A stretch of DNA of 41,512 nt from the NCBI GenBank assembly GCA_964476045.1, contig CAYYYJ010000007.1, positions 1 to 41,512 of the forward strand, written 5' to 3'. Both the position numbers and the translations under genes were made by a program. The notes below the pieces were generated by a model. That model ran no database searches, was not told the DNA's origin, and saw nothing but the letters and a program-made list of their open reading frames with translations. This document shows positions 1 to 9,394 of this stretch, piece by piece. Each line of letters begins with the position of its first letter. The first letter of the stretch is position 1. The stretch is from CAYYYJ01 sp964476045. Its GTDB lineage: Archaea > Aenigmatarchaeota > Aenigmatarchaeia > QMZP01 > JACQNV01.

Positions 1-54
1 GAATCGTTGACATGAAGAAACCTACGGATGGGGGTTCGATTCCCTCAGACCCCA
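1..54 (+). tRNA. 3' part of a tRNA (identity unresolved)
   Basis: The T arm is clear: a GGGGG stem (30-34), the loop TTCGATT, and CCCTC, followed by a seven-base acceptor strand AGACCCC and discriminator A at 54. No CCA is encoded. The 5' half lies outside the window. I could not place an anticodon with confidence, partly because tRNA genes here often carry several introns. Confidence 0.6.
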
Positions 55-140
55 TTTATATTTTAATTTTTCTCAGACTTAATCACTCTCATGTCACTAA
101 ATAAATTTCAGTTCTCCAAGTATATTTTACAAAATACGTT

Positions 141-153
141 TTTTATATAAATA
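141..153 (+). promoter_or_regulatory. TATA box for the first RNR gene
   Basis: A TTTTTATATAAATA run lies about 95 bases before the ATG at 246, so transcription should start near 170-180 with a leader of about 70 nt. The leader contains a CCGATT/AATCGG hairpin (about 209-233) just before a GGAG Shine-Dalgarno-like sequence. The hairpin could influence translation, but nothing shows a specific regulator. Confidence 0.5.
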
Positions 154-245
154 GCAGATTCCAATAGTTATACACTTATTGTTTGTGGAATTTTGAAATC
201 AGACTCACCGATTTAATTCCTCATTGAATCGGAGAAAGGCAAACT

Positions 246-3224
246 ATGCTTACTAAAGTCAGAAAAAGAGATGGCCGTCTTGTTGATTTTGATAAATCGA
301 AAATAACCCAGGCTATTTTCTTGGCTGTGCAATCTGTTGGCGGCCACGACAAGCAGAAAGCAGAGGAACTTGCCGGTCAGGTTGTTGGTATCCTTCTCAC
401 GAAAGGTTATGGATCTGAAAAAATACCGGATGTTGAAACAGTCCAGGATTTTGTTGAAAAAATTCTTATAGAAAACGGCCATGCAAAAACAGCTAAAGCT
501 TATATTTTATACAGGAACGAGAGAACGAAAATCAGAGAAGAGCGGACAAAGATGATGGCTGAGTCTAAAGCCCTCGAACTGAAGGAGAGGGTTACACAAG
601 ATATTGATGATCCCGTGGAAGAGATGTTCAAGCACAGAAGCAAGCTTGCAAAACTTATTTCGCCGAAGAAGCTCGAGGCGTACAAAGAACTTATTCTCAC
701 AATAAAAAGGCTGCAGAATGAAGGGCTTCTAGCAACCCACTCAGAAAATGCCTATTTAGGCGATAACATCCTTGCAAAAGACATCTATTCAAGGAAATAT
801 TATGTAAAGGACGTCCAAGGCAAGCCAATAGAACACAGGCCAGAAGATGTTTTCGCCAGACTAGCAGCTTTTATGGCAGCGCTGGAGGAGACTGACGAGA
901 AGAGAAAAGAAGCGGCGATAAGATTTTACAACCATCTTTATCAAGGGCATTTCCTTCCTGGCGGAAGGGTTATCGCAGGCGGCGGTGATCTCTACAGGCT
1001 CAAAACTTTAGCAAACTGTTTTGTCTCCATGATAGATACAGATAATATGGAATCGATCTACAAAACAGCTTATGAGTGCGCTAGAACATATTCTTATGGC
1101 GGCGGGATCGGGGTGGACATGACAACACTCAGGCCAAGAAATGCCGTTGTCCACAATGCAGCTGATTTTTCCACAGGCTCTGTCTCTTTCATGGAACTTT
1201 ACTCACTTACAACAGGGCTAATAGGCCAGTCAGGGAGGAGAGGAGCATTAATGCTAACTCTAGATGTGAAACATCCCGACGTCTTCAACTTCATAAAAAT
1301 CAAACAGGAAGCTAACTGGATAACCAGACAAATAGTTGATCAGTGCAGTTGGTCTGGCCTTTTTGACAAAACACAGTTAAATGAGATTGAGAGACAGGTG
1401 AGGGAAAATACACAAGTAAGGTTTGCTAATGTGAGCCTGAAAGTCTCTGATGAGTTCATGAATGCTGTTGAAGAACAGATGAACTACGGAAACAACTCAA
1501 TCCTTGTTTATAGAAGGCATAAGGAAGATGAGCCTGAGAAAACAAAGCAGGGCGAGATCCAATACTCTATCGGGATGCCTTCCAGAAACCTGAGCAATTA
1601 CACTTTACTTTGTGTTGCCAAAGATTTGGTAGAGTTAAACGGCTTCCTGAAAGACTATGGGAAAAGAGTGGCAGAAGACGAGCTAAAAGAAGTGAAGAAC
1701 AGGAATGTTTATGGCGACCTTGTGGTGAAAGCACAGGGCGGCGATCTCGCAATTCATTATTCAGGCGATTTCCTTTTATACTTCAACTCAGATCCAACAG
1801 GGGAAGTGAAGAGGCTGATTAAAGCTAGAGAAGCCTGGAACCAATTTGTATCAAGCAATTACAAGACAGCTGAACCAGGCCTCATATTCTGGTCAAGAAT
1901 GACAAAATATTCCCCAACTAATTATATTGGAAGGCCGATAATTTCTACAAATCCTTGTGGCGAAATCCCTCTCCAAGACGGAGGCGCCTGCAATTTAGGA
2001 AGTCTGAACTTGTCCAGATTTGTAAGCAATGGCTACACAGAGAACGCTGAGATTGATTGGGAACTATTGAAAACAACTACACATGATTTTGTGAGGTTCT
2101 TGGATAACACAATAACTTGGAACGAGCATCTCAACCCATTGGAGAAGCAAAGAATTGCGACAGGGGAGACAAGAAGATTAGGTCTAGGCGTCATGGGCAT
2201 AGCAGACATGTTCAACCAGCTTGGTGTCGAGTATGACAGCGACCAAGGCACTTCTCTCATAGAAAAAGTGATGAAGTTTATTGCCAACGAATCCTACAAA
2301 GCTTCTGCAATTATTGCGAAAGAAAAGGGGCCAGCTCCTTTATGGAATTATGAAGATTATTCTAAAGGGCCGTTCTTCCAGGAAGCTTTGTCTGAACACG
2401 TAAAAGAATTGGTGAAAACAAATGGGTTGAGAAACCTGGCTATCCTCACAATTGCGCCAACAGGAACTTTATCCAATGTAGTGTTGGGGTTTGTGCACAA
2501 AAACAAGCATTATGCAGGTGTGAGCTCAGGGGTTGAACCTGTCTTTGCTTTATACTATCGGAGGAGGTCAGAAACTCTCAATAAAGAAGAGAGCAGCAAA
2601 TTTTACAATGTATTCCATCCAACTCTCCAAGGCTATGTAGAGATGATGGGGTTGCAGGACTCTTTGAATGATATAGAAAACCTTGATGAGATGAGGAAAG
2701 TTTTGCCTTCCCACTTTTTCAGGACTTCGCACTTTATTGACCCGATGAAGCGTGTGGAAATCCAAAGCGTCTGCCAGAAATTTATTGACCACAGCATCTC
2801 GTCGACAGTGAACTTGCCTGAGAGCATAAAGCCTGAGATGGTTTCTAAAATTTATTTTGAAGCATGGAAAAAAGGGCTGAAAGGCATAACAATTTACAGG
2901 GATGGAAGCAGATACCCTATACTCAGTGTTGCAGCAAAACAATCAGAATTCCAAAAAGTCAAAACAAAGATGTTCAAGGTTGCCACAGCGTCTGGAGACC
3001 TTACACTTAAAGGAGATGAAGTCTTTGTGATGGGTGACGGATCCCTTTCAACAGCTTTCCATTCGATAGAAGAAGGGCATGATATAGAAATAGTGGATCT
3101 TGATCCCGCAACTCTCGCACCTATCAGCTCTAATCTTGGCGGCAGTGTAACCAAAGGCGGGGAAGCAGCTGTCTGCAAGATTGAGATAAAGGACGGGAAG
3201 GTTGTGAAGACTTGCGATGAGTAG
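246..3224 (+). CDS. nrdJ: B12-type (class II-like) ribonucleotide reductase with ATP cone, divergent form
   Basis: This enzyme would reduce ribonucleotides to deoxyribonucleotides. Residues 1 to about 95 form an ATP cone (VRKRDGR start). The catalytic fold follows, with the three cysteines known from the family: one redox Cys in ANCFVS, the thiyl-radical Cys in NPCGE (Cys571) and the second redox Cys in ACNLGS. At 992 residues it is longer than usual, with extra sequence between the ATP cone and the barrel and in the middle. The C-terminus has separated cysteines (VCKIE and KTCDE) instead of a clean CxxC. No small beta subunit is encoded here and a corrinoid adenosyltransferase lies 5 kb downstream, so I favour the adenosylcobalamin class. 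A class I-like alpha chain remains possible. The start is supported by a GGAG sequence just upstream. Confidence 0.88.
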   Translation: MLTKVRKRDGRLVDFDKSKITQAIFLAVQSVGGHDKQKAEELAGQVVGILLTKGYGSEKIPDVETVQDFVEKILIENGHAKTAKAYILYRNERTKIREERTKMMAESKALELKERVTQDIDDPVEEMFKHRSKLAKLISPKKLEAYKELILTIKRLQNEGLLATHSENAYLGDNILAKDIYSRKYYVKDVQGKPIEHRPEDVFARLAAFMAALEETDEKRKEAAIRFYNHLYQGHFLPGGRVIAGGGDLYRLKTLANCFVSMIDTDNMESIYKTAYECARTYSYGGGIGVDMTTLRPRNAVVHNAADFSTGSVSFMELYSLTTGLIGQSGRRGALMLTLDVKHPDVFNFIKIKQEANWITRQIVDQCSWSGLFDKTQLNEIERQVRENTQVRFANVSLKVSDEFMNAVEEQMNYGNNSILVYRRHKEDEPEKTKQGEIQYSIGMPSRNLSNYTLLCVAKDLVELNGFLKDYGKRVAEDELKEVKNRNVYGDLVVKAQGGDLAIHYSGDFLLYFNSDPTGEVKRLIKAREAWNQFVSSNYKTAEPGLIFWSRMTKYSPTNYIGRPIISTNPCGEIPLQDGGACNLGSLNLSRFVSNGYTENAEIDWELLKTTTHDFVRFLDNTITWNEHLNPLEKQRIATGETRRLGLGVMGIADMFNQLGVEYDSDQGTSLIEKVMKFIANESYKASAIIAKEKGPAPLWNYEDYSKGPFFQEALSEHVKELVKTNGLRNLAILTIAPTGTLSNVVLGFVHKNKHYAGVSSGVEPVFALYYRRRSETLNKEESSKFYNVFHPTLQGYVEMMGLQDSLNDIENLDEMRKVLPSHFFRTSHFIDPMKRVEIQSVCQKFIDHSISSTVNLPESIKPEMVSKIYFEAWKKGLKGITIYRDGSRYPILSVAAKQSEFQKVKTKMFKVATASGDLTLKGDEVFVMGDGSLSTAFHSIEEGHDIEIVDLDPATLAPISSNLGGSVTKGGEAAVCKIEIKDGKVVKTCDE

Positions 3225-3225
3225 C

Positions 3226-3520
3226 TAGCGTTTTTCTTAAAACAAGTCCTTTACTAGAAAATTTAAAAAGAGAAGTGAAAGAAGAAGTTAATTTAGATCT
3301 GACCAAGGAAATAAAACTAATCGCTGCGCAGGATATTCTTAGAGTTTCTGGGAAGGATGTTGTAAGATTAACTTATACCGGAGAAATTGAAGGCAATCCT
3401 CAAGTAGATGGCGACCATCTAGAATGCAGATGGTTCTCCTTGGAAGAGATTAAAGAAATGGACAGCAAAGAATTAGATAACTATTTCAAAGAGCTTTTGG
3501 ATAAAGGTCTGTTTGGTTGA
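3226..3520 (+). pseudogene. Nudix hydrolase remnant, N-terminus missing
   Basis: The frame reads through the second half of a Nudix box (REVKEEVNL) and the usual beta-strand region after it, ending at 3520. The first half of the domain is absent: upstream of the box the frame meets a stop inside the end of the RNR gene, and the box's N-terminal glycine segment is replaced by an unrelated stretch. A GTG at 3275 could start an 81-residue protein, but it would lack much of the metal-binding helix. Its stop overlaps the TTG start of the next gene, so it may now serve mainly as a coupled leader. A Nudix pyrophosphohydrolase would once have suited this nucleotide-metabolism cluster. Confidence 0.7.
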
Positions 3521-4053
3521 ATATAAAAATAAAAGTTTACGTTGCTGGCAAAGTTTCGCCTAACTCTGTTTTTGGGACTCATGATTGGAGAGATGGGTTC
3601 TGCAAGGAGCTCTCAGAGAAATCTGGCTTCGAGATTCTGAATTTAGATCCTGTAAAACTCGAAATGGATTTTAACTTTGATCATAAAGACTCGAAGATGA
3701 TAGTAGGTAAAGACTGCTTTCTCATAAAGGATTCTGATATAGTCATAGTAAATCTCACAGATGATATAAGCGTGGGCGGCTCCCAAGAAATGCTAATTGC
3801 GAAATACTACAAAAAGCCTTTAATAGGAATTGCGCCCAGAGGAGGCAAATTCAACAAAGACGAAAAAGAGATTCTAGGTAAGAAGTATAAAGATTATACG
3901 GATCCATTTGTGGCAGTTTCGTGCGATAGGGTTGTTGAAAATATTGATGAATGCGCAAAAGCATTGAAAGATTACTTTGGAAATCCTAAAATAAAAACTA
4001 TTGAAATTTTAGATGAAGCTCTGGAATATTATCAGAAGAAAACTAAGCTCTAA
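3517..4053 (+). CDS. Nucleoside 2-deoxyribosyltransferase-like protein
   Basis: This 178-residue protein begins KVYVAGKV, the glycine-rich first strand of the nucleoside 2-deoxyribosyltransferase/TIR-like fold, and continues with a conserved core (SDIVIVNLTD, then GGSQEMLIAKYYKKP). Proteins of this fold cleave or exchange the base of (deoxy)nucleosides, with a Glu as nucleophile; the E of SQEM is the likely equivalent. The start is TTG at 3517, overlapping the stop of the Nudix remnant and giving translational coupling. It sits between two ribonucleotide reductase genes, consistent with deoxynucleotide salvage or pool cleaning. Substrate is unknown. Confidence 0.7.
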   Translation: MNIKIKVYVAGKVSPNSVFGTHDWRDGFCKELSEKSGFEILNLDPVKLEMDFNFDHKDSKMIVGKDCFLIKDSDIVIVNLTDDISVGGSQEMLIAKYYKKPLIGIAPRGGKFNKDEKEILGKKYKDYTDPFVAVSCDRVVENIDECAKALKDYFGNPKIKTIEILDEALEYYQKKTKL

Positions 4054-4642
4054 CACCTAATGCCCATAAATCTTTTTTAAACTTCTCATTATTTTCAAAA
4101 TGCAGAACTGCAAAACCAAGCTGTTTAGCTATATCCAAGTATTTTTCTCTATCATCTATCAATAAACACTCTTCAGGCCTTAATTTCAGTTTTTCCGGTG
4201 ATAGCTTGTATATTTCCGGATCTGGCTTAGCCAAGCCGACATCACATGATAATATACATGGATCAAAATATTTGTATAGGCCTGCCTTGAAGTTTGCGAC
4301 TTTTTGGAGATTAGAGACATTAGAGACCAGAGCAAGCCTGTATTTCTTTTTGAGTACAGAGAGAAAATCCAACAATTCAGAATTAATATTCTCTTTACAA
4401 CTTCTCTCGTGCTCCTCTAACTCCAGTTTCAAAACACCTCTAACACCAAACTCTTTTTCAACCAATCTACAGAATTCTTCTTCTTTTAACAGGCCTTTAG
4501 CCATCCGATCCCTATATTTTTTCCAGAAGTCAACGAACTTTTCTATATCCACTTTCAACTTGTCTGCAACTCTTGCCTGCCTTACTTCAGAAGTGCCTTT
4601 CTTTATGACTCCGCCTATATCAAAAATTATTGCTTTTATCAT
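4043..4642 (-). CDS. HAD-superfamily hydrolase
   Basis: The protein opens with IIFDIGGV, the HAD motif I with the nucleophilic Asp. The second acidic residue is a Gly, as in the FDxGGV subgroup of YihX-like phosphatases. Motif II is the Ser in LVSNVS, motif III the Lys in GLAKPDPEIY, and motif IV the acidic pair in LLIDDREKYL. A helical cap lies between residues about 15 and 85. The likely reaction is removal of phosphate from a small metabolite such as a sugar phosphate or nucleotide; the exact substrate cannot be read. The gene converges on the preceding gene with an 11-base overlap. Confidence 0.82.
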   Translation of the reverse strand: MIKAIIFDIGGVIKKGTSEVRQARVADKLKVDIEKFVDFWKKYRDRMAKGLLKEEEFCRLVEKEFGVRGVLKLELEEHERSCKENINSELLDFLSVLKKKYRLALVSNVSNLQKVANFKAGLYKYFDPCILSCDVGLAKPDPEIYKLSPEKLKLRPEECLLIDDREKYLDIAKQLGFAVLHFENNEKFKKDLWALGVRA

Positions 4643-4689
4643 AAGTTTATATTGCAGAATAGAATATAATAAATGTTATTTTCAGTTTT

Positions 4690-7600
4690 ATGTCGCGAAT
4701 AAGGCAGATCAGGAAAAGGGACGGCAGGATTGTTAAATTCGATAAATCTAAAATCTCCCACGCAATCCTAAAAGCTATAGAAGCTACAGGCCAGCAAGAT
4801 GGAGTCCTCTCAGACAGGTTAGCTGACCGTGTTATCGAACATCTCGAGAGCCAGACAGCGAAAAATAAAATACCGAGCGTTGAGGAGATACAGGATATTG
4901 TTGAACATGTCCTGATGTCAGAAGGCTACGAAAAAATTGCAAAGTCTTATATTCTTTATAGAAGAGAGAGAGCGAAAATAAGAGAAGCTAAGGCTTTGCT
5001 CGGCGTAACAGATGACCTGAAATTAAGCGTGAATGCAGCTAAGGTCCTTGAGAAAAGATATCTGAGGAGGGATGAAACAGGAAGGATATCAGAGACGCCA
5101 AGCGAGATGCTCAGGAGAGTCGCTGACAATATAGCAAAAGCAGACAGCTTGTACAAATCGAGCAAAGAAAATGTAAAAAAGACTGCAGACGAATTCTACG
5201 AGATGATGAGCAAACTGGAGTTCTTGCCAAACTCCCCTTGTCTAATGAACGCTGGGACAGCTATACAACAGCTTTCTGCGTGTTTTGTTCTCCCAATCGA
5301 AGATTCGATGAGAGGGATTTTCGAGACTCTAAAAAACATGGCGATCATAGAACAAAGCGGGGGAGGAGTCGGTTTTTCTTTTTCCAGAATCAGGCCACGG
5401 GGCTCTCTAATAAAAACAACTGGAGGAGCTGCATCCGGTCCAGTTTCCTTTATCAAAGTCTACAATTCTGTAACAGATACTGTCAAATCCGGCGGAAGGC
5501 GCCGAGGTGCCAACATGGGAATTCTGAGAGTCGATCATCCTGACATTGTTGAATTTGTTATTTGCAAAGAGAAAGATGAGAGTTTATCAAGCTTCAATAT
5601 GTCAGTTGCTATTACAGACAAGTTCATGAAAGCTGTCGAGGAGGATAGAGAGTATAGTATCTTGGATCCTTCAACAGGAAAGGTTGTAAACAAGCTTGAT
5701 GCACGGAGAGTTTGGGATTTGATTGTGACGATGGCATGGAAATCAGGGGACCCTGGGGTGATTTTTATTGACAGGATAAATAATACAGAATCCAACCCGA
5801 CACCAAAACTGGGCATGATAGAATCCACTAACCCGTGCATTGCAGGAAGCTCTCTCATTCCCACGGAAAAAGGCTTGATGAAAATAGAAGAAATATCTAA
5901 ACATTACCCAAATGGAGGTATAAGTATATCTGTTGATAAAAGGATATCACAAGGATCGAATGGACTATTATTGGATTCTTCCGGAACGGGACTAACAGAA
6001 ATATCAGGTTGCTGGAAAACTGGGGTAAAGGATACATATAAAATCATAACTAAATCCGGATACGAACTAATTGTCACATCAGATCACAAAATACTGACTT
6101 CCAATGGCTGGAAGACCACTTCCGAATTGAAATTAGAAGATAGTATATTGATCCAATCAGGGAGCGGTCAATTTAATAATTACACTAAAATTCCTATAGA
6201 TATTACTAACTCTTTTACTGGTGATAATGAGAGGAAGTATACACACAACTTCCCAGATAGGTGGAGTAGAGAATTAGGACAAATAACTGGTTGGCTAATC
6301 GGAGACGGTTACATTTCTCTCAGACCCTGGTCAAAAGAAGATCATGTTGCTTTTTGCTTTAGTAAAGATGACATGGAAGTTTTTAGGCACTTAAAACCTA
6401 TTCTAGATAACATGTATGGCTCTCCTATAAAGGAATATCTGGGGGTTAGAGACGTTACAAAATTGAAATATCACTCAAAATACTTTTCAGAATTTTTCTA
6501 TAAACTCGGATTAAAGCACTCAAAAGATGGCGAAAAAATAGTTCCAAATAGCATTTTCACAGCTACCCAAGATACTGTTATAGGTTTCTTGCAGGGCTTA
6601 TTTACTGCAGATGGCACAATCTCTACAAACAATAAAAATAATACAAATTACATAAGGCTATCATCCAAATATGAAAAACTATTAAAGGGTGTTCAACTAC
6701 TTCTCCTAAATTTAGGCATAAGGTCAAAAATATACGAACGTCACAGAGAACGAAGGATTGTATTTAGATATAAAACTGTAAGAGGCGAACTAAAATTCTA
6801 TGAATCTGATGGGATTCTCTATGAACTGCAGATCAGCAGAGATATGATACCCATATTCTTGGATAAGGTTGGCTTTTTGTGCAATAAACATTCCGAGAAG
6901 GTTGCCCACTTAAAAAAAGTTGGATTCTATAGATCCGAATTTCTTGACAAGATTGTTTCTCTCGAGCATAACGGGGAAGAAGAAGTTTATGATCTATCTG
7001 AACCTAAGACACACTCTCTAATAGCTAACGGAATGATAGTCCACAATTGCGGTGAGACACCTTTATTGCCATACGAATCCTGCAATTTAGGTTCTATAAA
7101 CTTATCTAAAATGTTGAAGGACAATGCAGACGGGAAAAAGGAAATAGACTTTGAGAAAATAAAAGACAGAGTCTGGAAATCCGTCCATTTTTTAGACAAT
7201 GTAATTGACATGAATAAATATCCTCTGGATGAGATAGAAAAAATAACAAAGGAGGGGAATAGAAAAATCGGTCTGGGTGTGATGGGTTTTGCTGACATGC
7301 TCATACAACTCTGGATTCCCTACAATTCAGAAGAAGCTGTGAAGATAGCTGAGAAAGTGATGAAGTTCGTAGACCAAGAATCGAAGAATGCTTCAACAGA
7401 TCTAGCAAAGAAAAGGGGTTCGTTCTCTAACTTCAGAAAAAGTATCTGGCCTAAAAAAGGCTACAAGGCTCTACGCAATGCTGTCACAACAACAATTGCC
7501 CCCACAGGAACAATATCATTAATCGCAGGCTGCTCATCTGGTATAGAGCCTCTTTTTGCGATCTCTTATGTACGAAATATTCTAGACCAGACAGAATTAT

Positions 7601-8010
7601 TAGAAATAAATCCTGTGTTCGAAAGGGTTGCAAAAGAAAAAGGCTTCTATTCAGATGGGCTGATGAGGTTGGTTGCAAGGCAAGGCTCAATACAGCACAT
7701 CAAAGAAATACCAGACGATGTAAAAAAGATTTTCGTGACTGCCCACGATATAAGTGCTGACGATCATGTAAAAATACAGGCGACTTTCCAGAAGCACATT
7801 GATTTAGGGGTTTCTAAAACAGTGAATTTTTCCAATGAAGCGACTGTCGAGGATGTCGAGAAAGTTTTCACGATGGCATACAAACTCGGTTGCAAGGGCA
7901 TCACTGTTTATAGGGACAGGAGCAAGAGCGAGCAAGTCCTGAACGTCGAACTAGTAAGAAGTAAAATCAAATCGAAGATGAAAAAAGCTGAGAAATGCGC
8001 TTCGTGTTAA
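4690..8010 (+). CDS. nrdJ: B12-dependent ribonucleotide reductase interrupted by an intein
   Basis: The 1106-residue precursor contains a 404-residue intein (residues 383-786), leaving a 702-residue class II reductase after protein splicing. The extein has an N-terminal ATP cone (residues 1-95), the redox Cys in LSACFVLP, the radical-site motif NPCGE reformed only after splicing, the second redox Cys in SCNLGS, the conserved APTGTISL segment and a C-terminal KCASC pair that would pass electrons from thioredoxin. It resembles the common NrdJ form more than the first reductase does. Its product, deoxyribonucleotides, is essential for replication. A start at 4690 fits the ATP cone (RQIRKRDGR). 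Confidence 0.92.
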   Translation: MSRIRQIRKRDGRIVKFDKSKISHAILKAIEATGQQDGVLSDRLADRVIEHLESQTAKNKIPSVEEIQDIVEHVLMSEGYEKIAKSYILYRRERAKIREAKALLGVTDDLKLSVNAAKVLEKRYLRRDETGRISETPSEMLRRVADNIAKADSLYKSSKENVKKTADEFYEMMSKLEFLPNSPCLMNAGTAIQQLSACFVLPIEDSMRGIFETLKNMAIIEQSGGGVGFSFSRIRPRGSLIKTTGGAASGPVSFIKVYNSVTDTVKSGGRRRGANMGILRVDHPDIVEFVICKEKDESLSSFNMSVAITDKFMKAVEEDREYSILDPSTGKVVNKLDARRVWDLIVTMAWKSGDPGVIFIDRINNTESNPTPKLGMIESTNPCIAGSSLIPTEKGLMKIEEISKHYPNGGISISVDKRISQGSNGLLLDSSGTGLTEISGCWKTGVKDTYKIITKSGYELIVTSDHKILTSNGWKTTSELKLEDSILIQSGSGQFNNYTKIPIDITNSFTGDNERKYTHNFPDRWSRELGQITGWLIGDGYISLRPWSKEDHVAFCFSKDDMEVFRHLKPILDNMYGSPIKEYLGVRDVTKLKYHSKYFSEFFYKLGLKHSKDGEKIVPNSIFTATQDTVIGFLQGLFTADGTISTNNKNNTNYIRLSSKYEKLLKGVQLLLLNLGIRSKIYERHRERRIVFRYKTVRGELKFYESDGILYELQISRDMIPIFLDKVGFLCNKHSEKVAHLKKVGFYRSEFLDKIVSLEHNGEEEVYDLSEPKTHSLIANGMIVHNCGETPLLPYESCNLGSINLSKMLKDNADGKKEIDFEKIKDRVWKSVHFLDNVIDMNKYPLDEIEKITKEGNRKIGLGVMGFADMLIQLWIPYNSEEAVKIAEKVMKFVDQESKNASTDLAKKRGSFSNFRKSIWPKKGYKALRNAVTTTIAPTGTISLIAGCSSGIEPLFAISYVRNILDQTELLEINPVFERVAKEKGFYSDGLMRLVARQGSIQHIKEIPDDVKKIFVTAHDISADDHVKIQATFQKHIDLGVSKTVNFSNEATVEDVEKVFTMAYKLGCKGITVYRDRSKSEQVLNVELVRSKIKSKMKKAEKCASC
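5836..7047 (+). mobile_element. Intein with LAGLIDADG homing endonuclease, inside NrdJ
   Basis: The intein starts with Cys (CIAGSSLIPTEKGL) and ends with GMIVHN before the extein Cys of CGETPLL, giving the canonical Cys...His-Asn/Cys splice residues. Block B is visible as VTSDHKIL. The endonuclease core has two dodecapeptide motifs (TGWLIGDGYI and LQGLFTADGTI), each with its acidic residue, so it looks active. The insertion lies immediately before the thiyl-radical cysteine, a strictly conserved codon. This is the usual behaviour of inteins that target invariant sites, and it makes the enzyme inactive until splicing occurs. Confidence 0.93.
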
Positions 8011-8075
8011 TAGAATGTTATTTTCCCTTAAAGCTTTATTATTCGGAAAGCCCTATTAAGACATGTTTTATTTTT

Positions 8076-8678
8076 ATGAAAAAAGAGGAGCCGCAATTTA
8101 AGAACGAACTGGGTTTAATACATGTGTACACAGGAGATGGAAAAGGAAAAACAACTGCTGCGCTCGGATTGGCTTTCAGGGCTTTAGGCCACAAATTCAA
8201 AGTGTGCATAATCCAGTTCATGAAAGGCGGCTACTATTTCGGTGAGATTTTAGCAGCTGAAAAATATTTCAAAGGTCGCCTTAAGTTCTTCGAGTTTGGA
8301 CAATCAACACCTTACGCAGACCATATTAAGAAGGGTATACTGAAACCATCTAAATCAATATTCTACGAGTTTGACGATGAGAAAGAGGTTTACAGGAAAG
8401 GGCTGGAATTCGCCAAGAAGGTTGTAAAATCCGGGAGGTTCGATCTGATTATTTTGGATGAAATAAATGTTGTGCTTGGGATGAAGCATCTTGATATAGA
8501 CGACGTCCTGGATCTCATGATGTCTAAACCAAAGAATGTCGAGCTTGTTTTAACAGGCAGGAACGCGCCTGAAGAAATAATGGACGCAGCAGATTACGTG
8601 AACGAGGTCAAATGCATAAAGCATCCTTTCAACAGAAAGAGAAACAAGATTGTTGGACGGAGAGGGATTGAGTACTAG
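8076..8678 (+). CDS. cobO: Cob(I)yrinic acid a,c-diamide adenosyltransferase (CobO/BtuR type)
   Basis: This 201-residue protein has a P-loop GDGKGKTT (residues 20-27), the IIQFMKGG segment and the LIILDEIN acidic strand typical of CobA/CobO/BtuR. It transfers the 5'-deoxyadenosyl group of ATP to reduced cobalt in corrinoids, producing adenosylcobalamin. I chose the ATG at 8076 because the conserved region starts soon after it and the longer upstream frame is not family-like. It follows the intein-bearing class II reductase by 65 bases. No other cobalamin genes are in the window, so the cell may scavenge corrinoids and only finish the cofactor, which its reductases need. Confidence 0.9.
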   Translation: MKKEEPQFKNELGLIHVYTGDGKGKTTAALGLAFRALGHKFKVCIIQFMKGGYYFGEILAAEKYFKGRLKFFEFGQSTPYADHIKKGILKPSKSIFYEFDDEKEVYRKGLEFAKKVVKSGRFDLIILDEINVVLGMKHLDIDDVLDLMMSKPKNVELVLTGRNAPEEIMDAADYVNEVKCIKHPFNRKRNKIVGRRGIEY

Positions 8679-8683
8679 ATTTT

Positions 8684-9394
8684 ATGGGAATTCTAGAGGG
8701 AATCCAATCAGATCTCAAGAAAAACATAGACAAAAAATACAAAATTGATTCTATACGATTTTTTAAAGACGGCCTGAGACCAGGCGAAATTTATGGCGTG
8801 CGAACCCCCATAGTCAGGAAAATAGGCACTAAATACTGGAAACAAATTAAAAATAAGGATAAGAGCGAGATTTTTAGTTTATGCGAACAACTCCTCTCTC
8901 TCAAAATAAGCGAATTACTCACTTTAGCTTTTCAATTTGCTTTAAACTGCAGGAAGAATTTTGAAAAAAACGATCTGGATTTATTTGAAAAATGGTTAGA
9001 AAAATACGTGGACGACTGGTCAAAATGCGATGATATCTGTATCAGGCCTTTAGGTTTTCTTGTATTAGATTTTCCTGAACTTTTGCCAAGAGTTTTTGCG
9101 TGGACAAAAAGCAAGAACATGTGGCTGAGGAGGGCAGCTGCTGTTTGTTTAATCCCTTCCTTAAGAAGAGGCAAGTATTTAGAGAACGCTTTCAGGACAG
9201 CTGATGCTTTGATTTCAGATAACGAAGATCTTGTCCAGAAAGGGTATGGGTGGATGCTGAAAGAGGGGAGTAATAAGTTTCCGAGAGAGGTTTTTGAATA
9301 TGTTATGGCAAACAAAAATAAAATGACAAGGACTGCTTTGAGATATTCTATTGAGAAATTGCCAGAAAAGATGGAAGAGGAAGCGATGAAGTAG
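8684..9394 (+). CDS. AlkD-like DNA alkylation repair protein (HEAT-like repeats)
   Basis: This protein of about 236 residues is all helical and matches the AlkD/AlkC-type family: a YGVRTPIVRKIG start region, a WVDDWSKCDD-like core (here YVDDWSKCDDIC) and WLRRAAAVCLIP, followed by a KGYGWMLKE helix. AlkD proteins remove bulky cationic alkylated bases such as N3- and N7-alkylpurines without base flipping. The Trp and Asp residues of the DWS.CD motif are in place, so it is probably functional. It starts 5 bases after the adenosyltransferase stop and may be co-transcribed with it. Confidence 0.85.
   Translation: MGILEGIQSDLKKNIDKKYKIDSIRFFKDGLRPGEIYGVRTPIVRKIGTKYWKQIKNKDKSEIFSLCEQLLSLKISELLTLAFQFALNCRKNFEKNDLDLFEKWLEKYVDDWSKCDDICIRPLGFLVLDFPELLPRVFAWTKSKNMWLRRAAAVCLIPSLRRGKYLENAFRTADALISDNEDLVQKGYGWMLKEGSNKFPREVFEYVMANKNKMTRTALRYSIEKLPEKMEEEAMK

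Noticed and set aside
1..54. Assignment of the partial tRNA as Met from a CAT near position 11
   Set aside because: The base before CAT is not T33 and the stem does not form, so the anticodon remains unknown.
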